From positions 27,977 through 91,976 of the forward strand of contig CAZFEK010000008.1 in NCBI GenBank assembly GCA_964517465.1: a stretch of 64,000 bases of DNA, written 5' to 3'. Shown piece by piece: positions 8,386-16,817 of the stretch; position 1 is the first letter of the stretch; each line of letters opens with the position of its first letter. Below the pieces are notes generated by a model. The model searched no databases, had not been told where the DNA came from, and was given only the letters and a program-made list of their open reading frames with translations. Made by a program: the position numbers and the translations under genes. Source of the DNA: JACPUX01 sp964517465 (lineage in GTDB: Bacteria > Pseudomonadota > Gammaproteobacteria > Burkholderiales > Casimicrobiaceae).

Positions 8386-8973
8386 TCACAGCACCTGGCA
8401 GGCCTGGTCGAAACTGAGCCTTGGATTGCGCGGGAAGAGCTTGGCCGGGTCACCATGCCCGAGGTTGCAAACGAAGTTGACCTTGATTTTGCCGTCCGGG
8501 AAAAACTCGCGGTTGACCGCTTCCGGGTCAAAGCCGCTCATGGGTCCGCAGTCGAGGCCCAGAGCGCGCGCGGCGATGATGAAGTAGCCGCCTTGCAGCG
8601 AGCTGTTGCGAAAGGCCGTCTGCTGGATGGCGGCGGGTTTGCCGGCAAACCAAGAGCGAGCGTCGGTATGCGGAAAGAGCTTGGGCAATTGCTCATAGAA
8701 CTCCAAGTCCATGCCCAGGATGGCGGTGACCGGAGCCAAGCGCGTCTTCTCGCGATTGCCCTCCATCATCGCCGGCAATAGGCGCGCTTTGGCCTCGGCG
8801 CTGCGCAGGAACAGGATCCGCGCCGGAGAACAATTGGCGCTGGTCGGACCCCACTTCATCAAATCATAAAGCGCCCGCAGCGTCTCATCGCTGACGGGTT
8901 CGCCGGTCCAGCCGTTATGGGTGCGGGCGTGGATGAACAAGAGCTCACGGGCTTGAGGGTCGAGGGTGGGCAT
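8386..8973 (-). CDS. RutE-like nitroreductase (malonic semialdehyde reductase family)
   Basis: 195-residue FMN-dependent nitroreductase. It shares long blocks with E. coli RutE, such as MKWGPTSANCSPARI, HTDARSWF, TAFRNSS and GPMSGFD, and has the same length. RutE reduces malonic semialdehyde to 3-hydroxypropionate in pyrimidine breakdown, but no other rut gene is here, so the substrate is uncertain. The frame continues upstream, but ATG 8973 gives the family N-terminus and leaves a 79-bp gap to the divergent metY. Confidence 0.88.
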   Translation of the reverse strand: MPTLDPQARELLFIHARTHNGWTGEPVSDETLRALYDLMKWGPTSANCSPARILFLRSAEAKARLLPAMMEGNREKTRLAPVTAILGMDLEFYEQLPKLFPHTDARSWFAGKPAAIQQTAFRNSSLQGGYFIIAARALGLDCGPMSGFDPEAVNREFFPDGKIKVNFVCNLGHGDPAKLFPRNPRLSFDQACQVL

Positions 8974-9052
8974 AGGGGCTCCCGGGGGTTGAAGGCAAGG
9001 ATTCGACTCGCTGGTAAACTGGCAGTTCACTCCATCGATTTCGGCCATCGCC

Positions 9053-10351
9053 ATGCCCATACGCTTCGACACGCTGGCACTGCACGCCGGCAGTCCGCCC
9101 GATCCCACCACCGGCGCCCGAGCCGTACCGATCTACCAGAGCGCGTCTTTCGTCTTCAAGGATGCCGATCACGCCGCCGCGCTTTTTAATGCCGAGCGCC
9201 CCGGGCATGTGTATTCGCGCCTATCGAACCCGACGCTGGCGGTGCTGGAAGAGCGTATCGCCGCGCTGGACGAAGGGGTGGGCGCCATCGCTACGGCCAG
9301 CGGGCAGGCGGCGCTGCATTTGGCGATCGTCACTCTCATGGCAGCGGGCTCGCATATTGTTGCATCGCGCGCCTTGTATGGCGGGAGCCACAATCTCCTC
9401 GCCTATACGCTGCCGCGTTTCGGCATCGAGACCACTTTCGTCGATCCGCGCGACAAGGCGGCCTGGCTTGCCGCCATCCGGCCGCAGACACGGCTCTTGT
9501 TTGGGGAAACCCTGGGCAATCCCCGGCTCGATGTGCTGGACGTGCCGTCGATTGCAGAAATTGCGCACGAGCATGGTTTGCCGCTGCTGGTGGACGCCAC
9601 CTTTACCACCCCCTATCTGTCGCGCCCGGTCGCACAAGGCGCCGATCTCGTGATGCACTCGGCGACCAAGTTCCTTTCCGGTCACGGCATCGTCATCGGC
9701 GGTCTCATGGTGGATGGTGGAAGGTTCGACTGGGGGCGTTCGGGGCATTTTCCGACTCTGACCAAACCCTACGGCGGTTTTCACGATCTCGTGTTCGACG
9801 AGGTCGGCACCGTGGATGCCTTCCTGCTGCGGGCGCGACGCGAAGGTCTGCGCGATTTCGGGGCCTGCATGGCGCCCATGACCGCGTTTCACATCCTGCA
9901 AGGAATCGAGACGCTGCCCTTGCGCATGGAACGCCATGTCGCCAATACTCGCCAAGTGGTGAGTTTCCTTGCCGCGCATGCGCAGGTGGAAAAGGTTTTT
10001 CATCCCGAACTGCCCAGCCACCCGGACCGCGAACTTGCCGCCCAGCTCCTGCCCAAGGGTTGCGGGGCGGTGTTTTCGTTTGAACTCAAGCCGGGATCGA
10101 GCGGTGATGCGCGTCTGGCGGGACGTCGTTTCATCGAAGCGCTGCGCGTCTTCTCGCATTTGGCCAACGTCGGGGATGCCAAGTCCTTGGTGATCCATCC
10201 GGCCAGCACCACCCATTTTCGCATGAGCGCCGAAGATCTCGCCGCCGCAGGCATAGGAGCAGGCCTGGTGCGCCTTTCGATCGGCCTGGAAGATGCCGAG
10301 GACCTGATCGAAGATCTCGGGCGCGCGCTTCACGCGGCGAGCAAGGCCTGA
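9053..10351 (+). CDS. metY: O-acetylhomoserine sulfhydrylase (Cys/Met metabolism PLP enzyme)
   Basis: 432-residue PLP enzyme of the Cys/Met family that makes homocysteine from O-acetylhomoserine (or O-succinylhomoserine) and sulfide. The N-terminus FDTLALHAG, the ATASGQAAL block and the PLP lysine in HSATKFLSGHG identify the sulfhydrylase branch; HPASTTH near the C-terminus is also characteristic. MetY and the MetZ-type enzymes are close, so the acyl group is not certain. It is followed 10 bp later by a hydrolase gene on the same strand. Confidence 0.92.
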   Translation: MPIRFDTLALHAGSPPDPTTGARAVPIYQSASFVFKDADHAAALFNAERPGHVYSRLSNPTLAVLEERIAALDEGVGAIATASGQAALHLAIVTLMAAGSHIVASRALYGGSHNLLAYTLPRFGIETTFVDPRDKAAWLAAIRPQTRLLFGETLGNPRLDVLDVPSIAEIAHEHGLPLLVDATFTTPYLSRPVAQGADLVMHSATKFLSGHGIVIGGLMVDGGRFDWGRSGHFPTLTKPYGGFHDLVFDEVGTVDAFLLRARREGLRDFGACMAPMTAFHILQGIETLPLRMERHVANTRQVVSFLAAHAQVEKVFHPELPSHPDRELAAQLLPKGCGAVFSFELKPGSSGDARLAGRRFIEALRVFSHLANVGDAKSLVIHPASTTHFRMSAEDLAAAGIGAGLVRLSIGLEDAEDLIEDLGRALHAASKA

Positions 10352-10361
10352 GGAGCGGAGC

Positions 10362-11159
10362 ATGCATATCCTGGTGAACGACCGCGAGGCCTATGTCTAT
10401 ACCGGCGGTAAGCGCTTCGATCCGGCCCTGCCGGCGGTGCTTTTGGTGCATGGCGCGGCGAATGATCATTCGGTGTGGGCGCAACAAAGCCGGTATCTGG
10501 CACATCACGGCTATTCGGTTTTGGCGGTCGATCTGCCGGGTCACGGGCGCAGCCAGGGGCCGGTGCTGCCCAGCGTCGAGGCGCATGCCGCGTGGCTCGT
10601 CGCCGTGCTGGATGCCTTGGGCCTCGGTGATGCCGCGATCATCGGTCATAGCCTGGGGTCTTTGGCGGCGTTGGAGGCCGCGGCGCGTTATCCGGAGCGG
10701 GTGAGGCGCATCGGCTTGCTCGGTCCGGCGGTACCCATGGCGGTCTCGGAACAGTTGCTCACCGCGGCGCGTGAGGAACCCGAAACCGCCTATCGTTTGA
10801 TCGTGAGCTGGTCGATTTCTTTCGCCAGCCAGATGGGCGGCAACAGTGTGCCCGGGATGTGGTTGCCAGGCGCGTCCTTGCGCTTGATGCAACGCTGCGC
10901 ACCGGGCGTGCTGCACGCCGCGCTCTCGGCGTGCAACGATTACCGCGAGGGCCTGAGCGCCGCAGTGCGCGTGCAATGTCCGGCGCTGGTGCTTTTGGGC
11001 GGGCGCGACCTGATGGCGCCGCCCAAAGCGGCCCAGGCCTTGATTGCCGCCTTGGCCAAAAAAGAAGTGCTCACGCTGCCGCAGGCCGGGCACAGTTTGC
11101 TGGGCGAGGCTCCCGGCGCCGTCCTGGACGTCCTTTCCCGATTCCTGGCCACAACCTGA
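10362..11159 (+). CDS. Alpha/beta fold hydrolase
   Basis: 265-residue hydrolase with HGAANDHSVW (oxyanion region), nucleophile elbow GHSLG, an acid in LLGGRDLMAPP and the histidine in QAGHSLLGE. Overall shape resembles small lactone or ester hydrolases; the substrate is unknown. GGAGCGGAG precedes the ATG and the gene lies 10 bp after metY, so it probably shares that transcript. Its TGA stop directly abuts the TCA (stop) of the convergent 5'-nucleotidase gene. Confidence 0.85.
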   Translation: MHILVNDREAYVYTGGKRFDPALPAVLLVHGAANDHSVWAQQSRYLAHHGYSVLAVDLPGHGRSQGPVLPSVEAHAAWLVAVLDALGLGDAAIIGHSLGSLAALEAAARYPERVRRIGLLGPAVPMAVSEQLLTAAREEPETAYRLIVSWSISFASQMGGNSVPGMWLPGASLRLMQRCAPGVLHAALSACNDYREGLSAAVRVQCPALVLLGGRDLMAPPKAAQALIAALAKKEVLTLPQAGHSLLGEAPGAVLDVLSRFLATT

Positions 11160-12671
11160 TCAGCGGCTGAGTCGCTTGATCCGGCCGTCGATCTGGGGTG
11201 CGATCTGTCCTTGCGCGGCGAGCGCTTCGATTACTTCCGCGGTCTCCGACAGCGCGTTCTGCGGAGCCAGCAAATAAGGCTGGCCGCGCAGCATGGTGTA
11301 GCCATCGCCCCCCGAGGCGAGGTACTGATTGACGCTGAGGGCGTAGCTGCGGTCTGGGTCGAGCGGGGCTCCATTGATCAGCAGCTCTTGGATGCGCTCT
11401 CCCGGAGGGCGAGTCGCGTCGTAGCTGAAACGCAGGCCGGCCACCTGGGGGAAGCGTCCGCTTTCTTGGGAAAGGTGGATTTCCGCCAATCCGTGCTCCA
11501 AGGCTGCGCGCATGACCCTACCTTTCACCTCCAGCTTCACGATCGGGTTTTCGAAAGGCAAAATGGTGAGAATGTCGCGCTTGGTGAGCTTGCCCGGGCC
11601 ATAGGTGGTGTTGGAGCGAATCGAGCCGCCGTTGACGATGGCCACATCGGCTTTGGTGCTGGCGCGGTAGACCTCGGCGAGCCAGGAACCCAGATTGGTT
11701 TCTTGCGAACGGCTGCTCAGCTGCCGCGCGTCGAGTTCGACGCCGGTCTCGCCGACCGGGTGATCGAGCAGTACCGAGAGTTTGGCTTCGAAGCCTGCGG
11801 CAACTTCGGCCGTGACTGGGTCCTCGGCGATCTGGTCATCGACGGGCAGCAACTCCCAGTCGAGATGGCGGAGCCGCCTTTTTTGGGTATCGAAGCTGAG
11901 ATCGACGCGCAGCGCGTAGCGGGCATCCGAACCGGCTTTGAAAATAGGCGTCTTCCCAGCGAGGGACTGCATTACGGTGTGATCGTGGCCGCCGAGTATG
12001 AGGTCGGCGGCGCCGCTGGCGGCCAGCCGCCGATCGTTCGCGAGATCGAGGTGGGTGAGCGCCACCACCGCGGCGGCCCCCCTGGCGCGTAAACGGGCCG
12101 CTTCGCGGCGCAGCGTGGACAACGGGTCTGCGAAGCGGACCCCCGGCCCGGGTTTGGAGGTTTCCTGGGTGTCGGTGGCGAGCACGCCGACGAAGCCGAT
12201 CTTGATGCCATCGAAGCTGCGCATTTCGCTGCGGCGGGTGGTGTGGAAGGGTCTGCCGGTTTTGCGATCGAGCACATTGGCGCCCAACCAGGGAAAACGC
12301 GATTCATCCAGCCGAGCTTTCAGCACCTCGGGACCGAAATCGAATTCATGGTTGCCCAGAACGGCGAGATCCAAGCCCGCGGCGTTCCAAGCAGCGATCA
12401 TTTGCGCGCCTTTGAAGGTGTTGGACGCCACCGAGGGCGAAAGTGTGTCCCCGCCCAGAAGCAGCAGCGTGTGCGGTGATTCGGCTTGCACCCGCTGCTT
12501 CAAGGTGGCGAGCCGCGCCAGCCCGCCGCGCTTTCCTTTGTCCACCGGGCCGATTTGGTATACGTCGTTGACGTGCAAGAGGCTGACTCTCAGGTCGGCT
12601 GCGGCCGGACCCATGGAAATGAGCGCCAGCAGGAGCGCGCAAAACCAGGTTTGCAAGACGCGTCTCGGCAT
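11160..12671 (-). CDS. Periplasmic 5'-nucleotidase / metallophosphoesterase (UshA family)
   Basis: 503-residue secreted bifunctional nucleotidase-type enzyme. A signal peptide ending AAA-DLR is followed by a metallophosphatase domain with HVND (33-36), GGDTLSP, GNHEFDFG and LGGHDH, and a C-terminal 5'-nucleotidase domain with NGGSIRSNTTYG and YLASGGDGY. These are the metal and substrate-binding motifs of UshA relatives, which hydrolyse nucleotides and UDP-sugars. The frame extends upstream to 12938, but ATG 12671 starts a proper signal peptide. It is downstream of the esterase-like gene by 167 bp. Confidence 0.92.
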   Translation of the reverse strand: MPRRVLQTWFCALLLALISMGPAAADLRVSLLHVNDVYQIGPVDKGKRGGLARLATLKQRVQAESPHTLLLLGGDTLSPSVASNTFKGAQMIAAWNAAGLDLAVLGNHEFDFGPEVLKARLDESRFPWLGANVLDRKTGRPFHTTRRSEMRSFDGIKIGFVGVLATDTQETSKPGPGVRFADPLSTLRREAARLRARGAAAVVALTHLDLANDRRLAASGAADLILGGHDHTVMQSLAGKTPIFKAGSDARYALRVDLSFDTQKRRLRHLDWELLPVDDQIAEDPVTAEVAAGFEAKLSVLLDHPVGETGVELDARQLSSRSQETNLGSWLAEVYRASTKADVAIVNGGSIRSNTTYGPGKLTKRDILTILPFENPIVKLEVKGRVMRAALEHGLAEIHLSQESGRFPQVAGLRFSYDATRPPGERIQELLINGAPLDPDRSYALSVNQYLASGGDGYTMLRGQPYLLAPQNALSETAEVIEALAAQGQIAPQIDGRIKRLSR

Positions 12672-12838
12672 GATCAAACTTTCAGAGTTCGGCGCGCGGG
12701 TGCGTGCCACAGGTTTCAGCCAAGTATATGCCATACCGGAACCCGCACTCCAGCGCACCCGAAATCCCTCCCGTCCACCCTCGGTAAGCAAGGACAAAAA
12801 GGTCGCGATGCGACCGCGCGTTGGGCTTGCCGCATCGA

Positions 12839-14221
12839 TCAGCGCAGAGCCCGGCTGCGATCGATATGCACCATCGCATCGAACATGCCGCGCAAACTGC
12901 CGCGAAAGTAGTGCTCGCGGCGCTCGGCATGCGGCCAATAGACCACCCCGATGGCGCGCAAAGCGATGTTTTGGTCGAGCGCGGCAAGTGCCGGATCATC
13001 GGCATCGAGCGGCAGCAAGAACGCGGGGAGGCGAGCGCGTCCGAACAGCGCGGGCACGCTTTCCCATGCCGGGCGCCGCAGCGGGAAAATGCGGTCCGCT
13101 TCGCCCCAATTGGGCGCAGCGCGCACCGTGCCCAAACGGGTCGTGAATCCGACGATGTGGGTCTCCTGGGGATAACGCTCGCGAATCACTTGCCCGAGGT
13201 TCAAGTAATCGTGGTTGCGTCCTCGATCCGTCGCACGCGCATCGCCCAAGTGCAGGTTGTGCGCCCAGATCACGAGTTTGGCGGGACGGCCTTTGCTGCG
13301 CTCGATTTCTTGCGCAATGGCGAATACGGTTTCGGCGAGGAATCGGTCGCGGTGGTTCCAGGCATCGGGGTTGGAGCCGACTTGAATGCGTGAATAGGCC
13401 TCCGACGCGGCCAATTGTGCGAGCTTGCGCAGGATGGCAAAGCGCAGCGATGCCGCTTGCGCCTTGCCGGCATCGGTAGCGAGCCAGGCTTCGATTCGCG
13501 CTTGGGCCTGTCGCACGGCGTGTTCGCAAGAGGCTTCGTTTCCATTGACTTGAACTTCGGCCCGGTAGTGCTCGGCGGCGAAGTCGTGTTGGGCGAGACA
13601 GGCGAGATCCTCTTCGATTCCCGCAGCGGTCGCGGGCGCCTCGTTGCGCAGGTTGTGAACGAGCCCTCGGGCGGCGGCATTGAGGTCGTGGAGGTCCATG
13701 CCGAAAACCTGCGCGCTGCCCGGTTTCCGGCGGTTGAAGTCGCGTAATGCTTCGATCAATTCGGCGAAGGGACGGTTGCGCCACATCCATTGCGGAAAGC
13801 GCTTGTGGTCGGCGAGCGCCGAGGCGGCGTCGGCGTCTGCGCTGTCGCCCAGCAGATAGGCGTTGGCGCGTTCGAGCGCGCTGAAATCGGATTCGACGAT
13901 TAAGCCGTCGAAATCGAGTTCCTCGATCAAACGCTGCGTAATGCGTGCGCGTTCGCGGTAGATTTCTTCCGTGCCATGGGTGTCCTCGCCCAGCAGCACG
14001 AAGCGCTTTCCCCGGATCTTGGCGAGCAGCGCATCGTAATCCTGCGCCCGGCCGAGGATGGGTTGCGCGTGGCGGCGTATGGCTCTGATGAGGTTCTGAT
14101 CGGCCTTGCCCGCGGCCATGGCCGAGGCATCCTGGCCGAATGCAGTCGGCGCAGGGGCGCCGAACAACAGCGCGACGCACAAGGTCAAGAAAACTCGGCC
14201 AGGCGGTGGACTAGAAGCCAT
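12839..14221 (-). CDS. Erythromycin esterase-like protein (exported)
   Basis: 460-residue protein of the EreA/ChaN-like esterase superfamily. A signal peptide (about residues 1-29, ending in AFG-QD) is followed by LLGEDTHGTEE, VESDFSALERAN, FGMDLHDLN and WAHNLHLGD, which carry the conserved Glu/His/Asp positions of the family. Many members do not inactivate macrolides, so resistance should not be assumed. ATG 14221 is preferred because upstream sequence holds REP-like repeats. The export signal is notable, since EreA/EreB are cytoplasmic. Confidence 0.85.
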   Translation of the reverse strand: MASSPPPGRVFLTLCVALLFGAPAPTAFGQDASAMAAGKADQNLIRAIRRHAQPILGRAQDYDALLAKIRGKRFVLLGEDTHGTEEIYRERARITQRLIEELDFDGLIVESDFSALERANAYLLGDSADADAASALADHKRFPQWMWRNRPFAELIEALRDFNRRKPGSAQVFGMDLHDLNAAARGLVHNLRNEAPATAAGIEEDLACLAQHDFAAEHYRAEVQVNGNEASCEHAVRQAQARIEAWLATDAGKAQAASLRFAILRKLAQLAASEAYSRIQVGSNPDAWNHRDRFLAETVFAIAQEIERSKGRPAKLVIWAHNLHLGDARATDRGRNHDYLNLGQVIRERYPQETHIVGFTTRLGTVRAAPNWGEADRIFPLRRPAWESVPALFGRARLPAFLLPLDADDPALAALDQNIALRAIGVVYWPHAERREHYFRGSLRGMFDAMVHIDRSRALR

Positions 14222-14310
14222 TGATGTTACTTGTCCGTGACTGTCTGATAGGGCCAGGTTCTCACACGCGATGAACGACCAATGGCCATTCGCGAAACCG
14301 GATGGATTGC

Positions 14311-14440
14311 GATCGCGCGCAAGCCCGCTCCTACAAATTCGCGCCGGCATTTCGATCGCGGGCAAGCCCGCTGCTACAAATTCGCGTGAGCGTTGCGATC
14401 GCGAGTAGGTCAGCTCCTTCGATAAATTCGGCCGCGTCAC
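14311..14440. repeat. REP-like repeats, three tandem copies (third degenerate)
   Basis: Units begin at 14311, 14354 and 14397, a spacing of 43 bp. Each has a GCGGGCAAGCCCGC-type palindromic core followed by CTCCTACAAATTCG; the third is decayed. The reverse complement (TGTAGGAGCGGGCTTGC) matches the REP half-units of the array at 58.5 kb, so this is one genome-wide REP family. It occupies most of the gap between the esterase-like and radical SAM genes. Confidence 0.8.
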
Positions 14441-14492
14441 CTACTTACGGTCGCTAATTGATCAAGGCGTAATCCGGCGCCAACTGCTCGGT

Positions 14493-15668
14493 TCAAGGCA
14501 TTACTTCGACATACTCATAAATCTCGCAATCCCTCAGTTCCTTGCGCACTGCGTTGCCGGCGCTGGCGTACCAGGCTTGCGGGTCGCGCGCGTCTATCAT
14601 GCGCCCCAAATCACGCAATAGCTCGCAAATCGGATCGGTCACCTGGCGGCGATAGCGCTCATCGCCCTTCACGTAGGCGAGGTAGAGGTTTTTCATACAA
14701 TTGCCGCGACACCAGGCATAGGCCTCGCAAGTTTGGCAAGGCATGCTGGCGTGGGCCTGCAGCGGACTTTTTTTGAGCCAATTGCCGATCAAGTCGCCCT
14801 GCTGCATTTCCGGGAGGTAGAGCATGTCCGGGCAGGGGAAGATGCGCCCGTCGGGCATCACGTTGATGATGTGCGTGGAAACCCGGCATTGTGTTTGTCC
14901 GGCGCAAAGCTCGTTGGCCCGCGAGGGCAGCAGTTTGTTGCGCACGATGCCCATCAGCGGAATCATGCGATAGAGGTCCGGGTGGCTGAAAAAGCGATCG
15001 ACCAGCGCTTCCATCACGGCGCGCTTGTTGGCCATACTTTCCGGGGTATAGGCGGCTCCGGCGACGAATTGAAAATAGACGTAGTCGAAGGTCTCCAACA
15101 GCGCGTCGAGCTCGTCGAAGGTCGTGCGGTCGTTCGACCAGGTTACCCGCGCGGTGAGGGCGCCGCCCACCTTGTCGCGCACCGCGGCGACGTTTTTCAT
15201 CACTTGGCGATAAATGCCGCGGCCTCGGTAGCCATCGGTCACATTTTCGCCGCCGTCCACCGAAACGAGGATGTTGGAGAGGCGGCCAAGCACTTGCTCG
15301 GGCAGCGCATCGAGCAGCGTGCCGTTGGTCTGGAGCTGGTAACGAAACTCGGGATAACGCGCCATCGTTTGGGCCAGGTAGGCCTTGTTGAGGGTGGGCT
15401 CTCCGCCATAAAAGGTGACGTATACCTCGTAGCCGCTGAGATGGGTCTGAATGAATTCTTCCAATTGCGCGAAGCTGTAGCTCACGTGCCCGTCGGAGCC
15501 GACGACATCGCCCACGGATTCGGAGCAATAGGTGCACTTGAGATTGCAGCGCAAGGTGGTGAGCAGTTGCAATTCCACTCGTTTGCCGACGATGGGTTCG
15601 GGATCGGAAACCGGCGGGATGCGTGGAGTCCGAAGAAGGGGAATCGGTTTGACTTCAGTGGTCAACAT
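14493..15668 (-). CDS. Radical SAM/SPASM domain protein
   Basis: 391-residue radical SAM enzyme. The 4Fe-4S/SAM motif CNLKCTYC lies at residues 41-48, followed by TFYGGEPTLN and the QTNGTLLD strand. The C-terminal third has the cysteine spacing of a SPASM domain (FPCPDM, then PCQTCEAYAWCRGNC), which binds auxiliary clusters. SPASM enzymes commonly modify ribosomal peptides or act as sulfatase maturases. There is no adjacent sulfatase, and a precursor peptide is not obvious (a weak 42-codon candidate lies at 15765-15893). Start is uncertain between ATG 15668 and 15707; neither has a Shine-Dalgarno. Confidence 0.87.
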   Translation of the reverse strand: MLTTEVKPIPLLRTPRIPPVSDPEPIVGKRVELQLLTTLRCNLKCTYCSESVGDVVGSDGHVSYSFAQLEEFIQTHLSGYEVYVTFYGGEPTLNKAYLAQTMARYPEFRYQLQTNGTLLDALPEQVLGRLSNILVSVDGGENVTDGYRGRGIYRQVMKNVAAVRDKVGGALTARVTWSNDRTTFDELDALLETFDYVYFQFVAGAAYTPESMANKRAVMEALVDRFFSHPDLYRMIPLMGIVRNKLLPSRANELCAGQTQCRVSTHIINVMPDGRIFPCPDMLYLPEMQQGDLIGNWLKKSPLQAHASMPCQTCEAYAWCRGNCMKNLYLAYVKGDERYRRQVTDPICELLRDLGRMIDARDPQAWYASAGNAVRKELRDCEIYEYVEVMP

Positions 15669-15931
15669 GACGATGCAGAAGCGAGGTTTCCGAGCCGGTG
15701 CCGCCATCGGGCAAGCGGTGCCGGGAAGCGTAGCGCCGAGGCTGGCGCATGCCTGCTGCCGGCCTCAGCGCAGGTGAGGAATGGTCGCGGGGGGGCCGCG
15801 CTTGGCGGCGAGCGAAGCGCGCAGGCGCACGAGCAAGTCGGAGTGCGCGCACGCGCGAGAGAGGAAGTTTGGATTGGAAATCCGGCGCAACATGGGCGGG
15901 AGGTTACTCCAAACCGCTGCCGGGCGCCAGG

Positions 15932-16501
15932 TCACCGCCCCAGGCGATAAAATTCATCGTTCGGCCGCATGCCGAGCGCGTTGGCAAGCCGGTTGGACAG
16001 GCCGAAAAACGCGCTGATCGCGGCGATGTCCCAGCAATCCTCATCGCCGAAGCCGTGTTCCCGGAGCAAGGCGTAGTCGGCATCGCCCACTTCGCCGGAT
16101 CGCTGCGAGACTTTCATCGCAAAATCGAGCATCACTTTCTGCCGCGGGGTGAGGTCTGCCTTGCGATAGTTGATTGCGACTTGGTCCGCAATCAAGGGGT
16201 TTTTCGCCCGCACGCGCAAAATGGCGCCGTGGGCGATGACGCAATAGTGGCATTGGTTGGCGTTGGAAGTGGCGACCACGATCATTTCGCGCTCGGCCTT
16301 GGTGAGGCCGCTGTCCTTTTCCATGAGCGCGTCGTGGTAGGCGAAAAATGCGCGAAACTCGGCCGGTCGATGAGCCAGTGCCAGAAACACGTTGGGCACG
16401 AAACCCGCTTTTTCCTGCACCGCCTCGATGCGGGCGCGAAGGTCCTCGGGCAATTCCTCCAAACGGGGAAGGGGAAAGCGGCTGATCGCGGTCGCGCTCA
16501 T
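15932..16501 (-). CDS. AhpD-like peroxidase-related protein (carboxymuconolactone decarboxylase fold)
   Basis: 189-residue all-helical protein of the peroxidase-related AhpD subfamily. The CxxC active site is CHYCVIAH, preceded by TSNANQ, with a downstream C-terminal segment GMRPNDEFYRLGR typical of this subgroup. Likely a thiol-based peroxide or redox enzyme; partners unknown. ATG 16501 lies 1 nt from the yggX stop (16503), indicating translational coupling with yggX and probably argA. Confidence 0.88.
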   Translation of the reverse strand: MSATAISRFPLPRLEELPEDLRARIEAVQEKAGFVPNVFLALAHRPAEFRAFFAYHDALMEKDSGLTKAEREMIVVATSNANQCHYCVIAHGAILRVRAKNPLIADQVAINYRKADLTPRQKVMLDFAMKVSQRSGEVGDADYALLREHGFGDEDCWDIAAISAFFGLSNRLANALGMRPNDEFYRLGR

Positions 16502-16502
16502 C

Positions 16503-16775
16503 TCAAGCCTTGGGCGGCACGTAGCCGGCGACCTTGTCCGCGCCTTCGCCAAAGAAAAACGCTTCCATCTGCTGGGCGAGGTATTTGCGCGCTTGGGGAT
16601 CGATCATGGACAAGCGATTCTCGTTGACCAGCATGGTTTGGTAGCGCACCCATTGCGCCCAGCCATCCTTGGAGACATTCTCAAAAATGCGCTTGCCCAA
16701 CTCGCCCGGATAGGGCGGGCGATCGAGTGCTTCGGCTTCGCGCTGCAGTTTGACGCAAAAAACGGTCCGGGACAT
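16503..16775 (-). CDS. yggX: Fe(2+)-trafficking protein YggX
   Basis: 90-residue protein matching YggX along its length: TVFCVKLQREAEALDRPPYP with the conserved cysteine C7, then DGWAQWVRYQTMLVNENRL and the C-terminal helix KYLAQQMEAFFF. YggX limits oxidative damage to iron-sulfur proteins and affects iron availability. It lies between argA (42 bp) and the AhpD-like gene. Confidence 0.97.
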   Translation of the reverse strand: MSRTVFCVKLQREAEALDRPPYPGELGKRIFENVSKDGWAQWVRYQTMLVNENRLSMIDPQARKYLAQQMEAFFFGEGADKVAGYVPPKA

Positions 16776-16817
16776 GCTTCACTCCGACGATTGGGTTCAA
16801 GAATTATCGCATATCGT

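Noticed and set aside
8974..9052. SAM-responsive riboswitch before metY
   Set aside because: The gap is only 79 bp and lacks the conserved core of known SAM or SAH riboswitches; the sequence shows only a weak promoter-like pair.
12839..14221. Macrolide resistance determinant
   Set aside because: Family membership alone does not show resistance, and the protein is exported; only an esterase-like call is supported.
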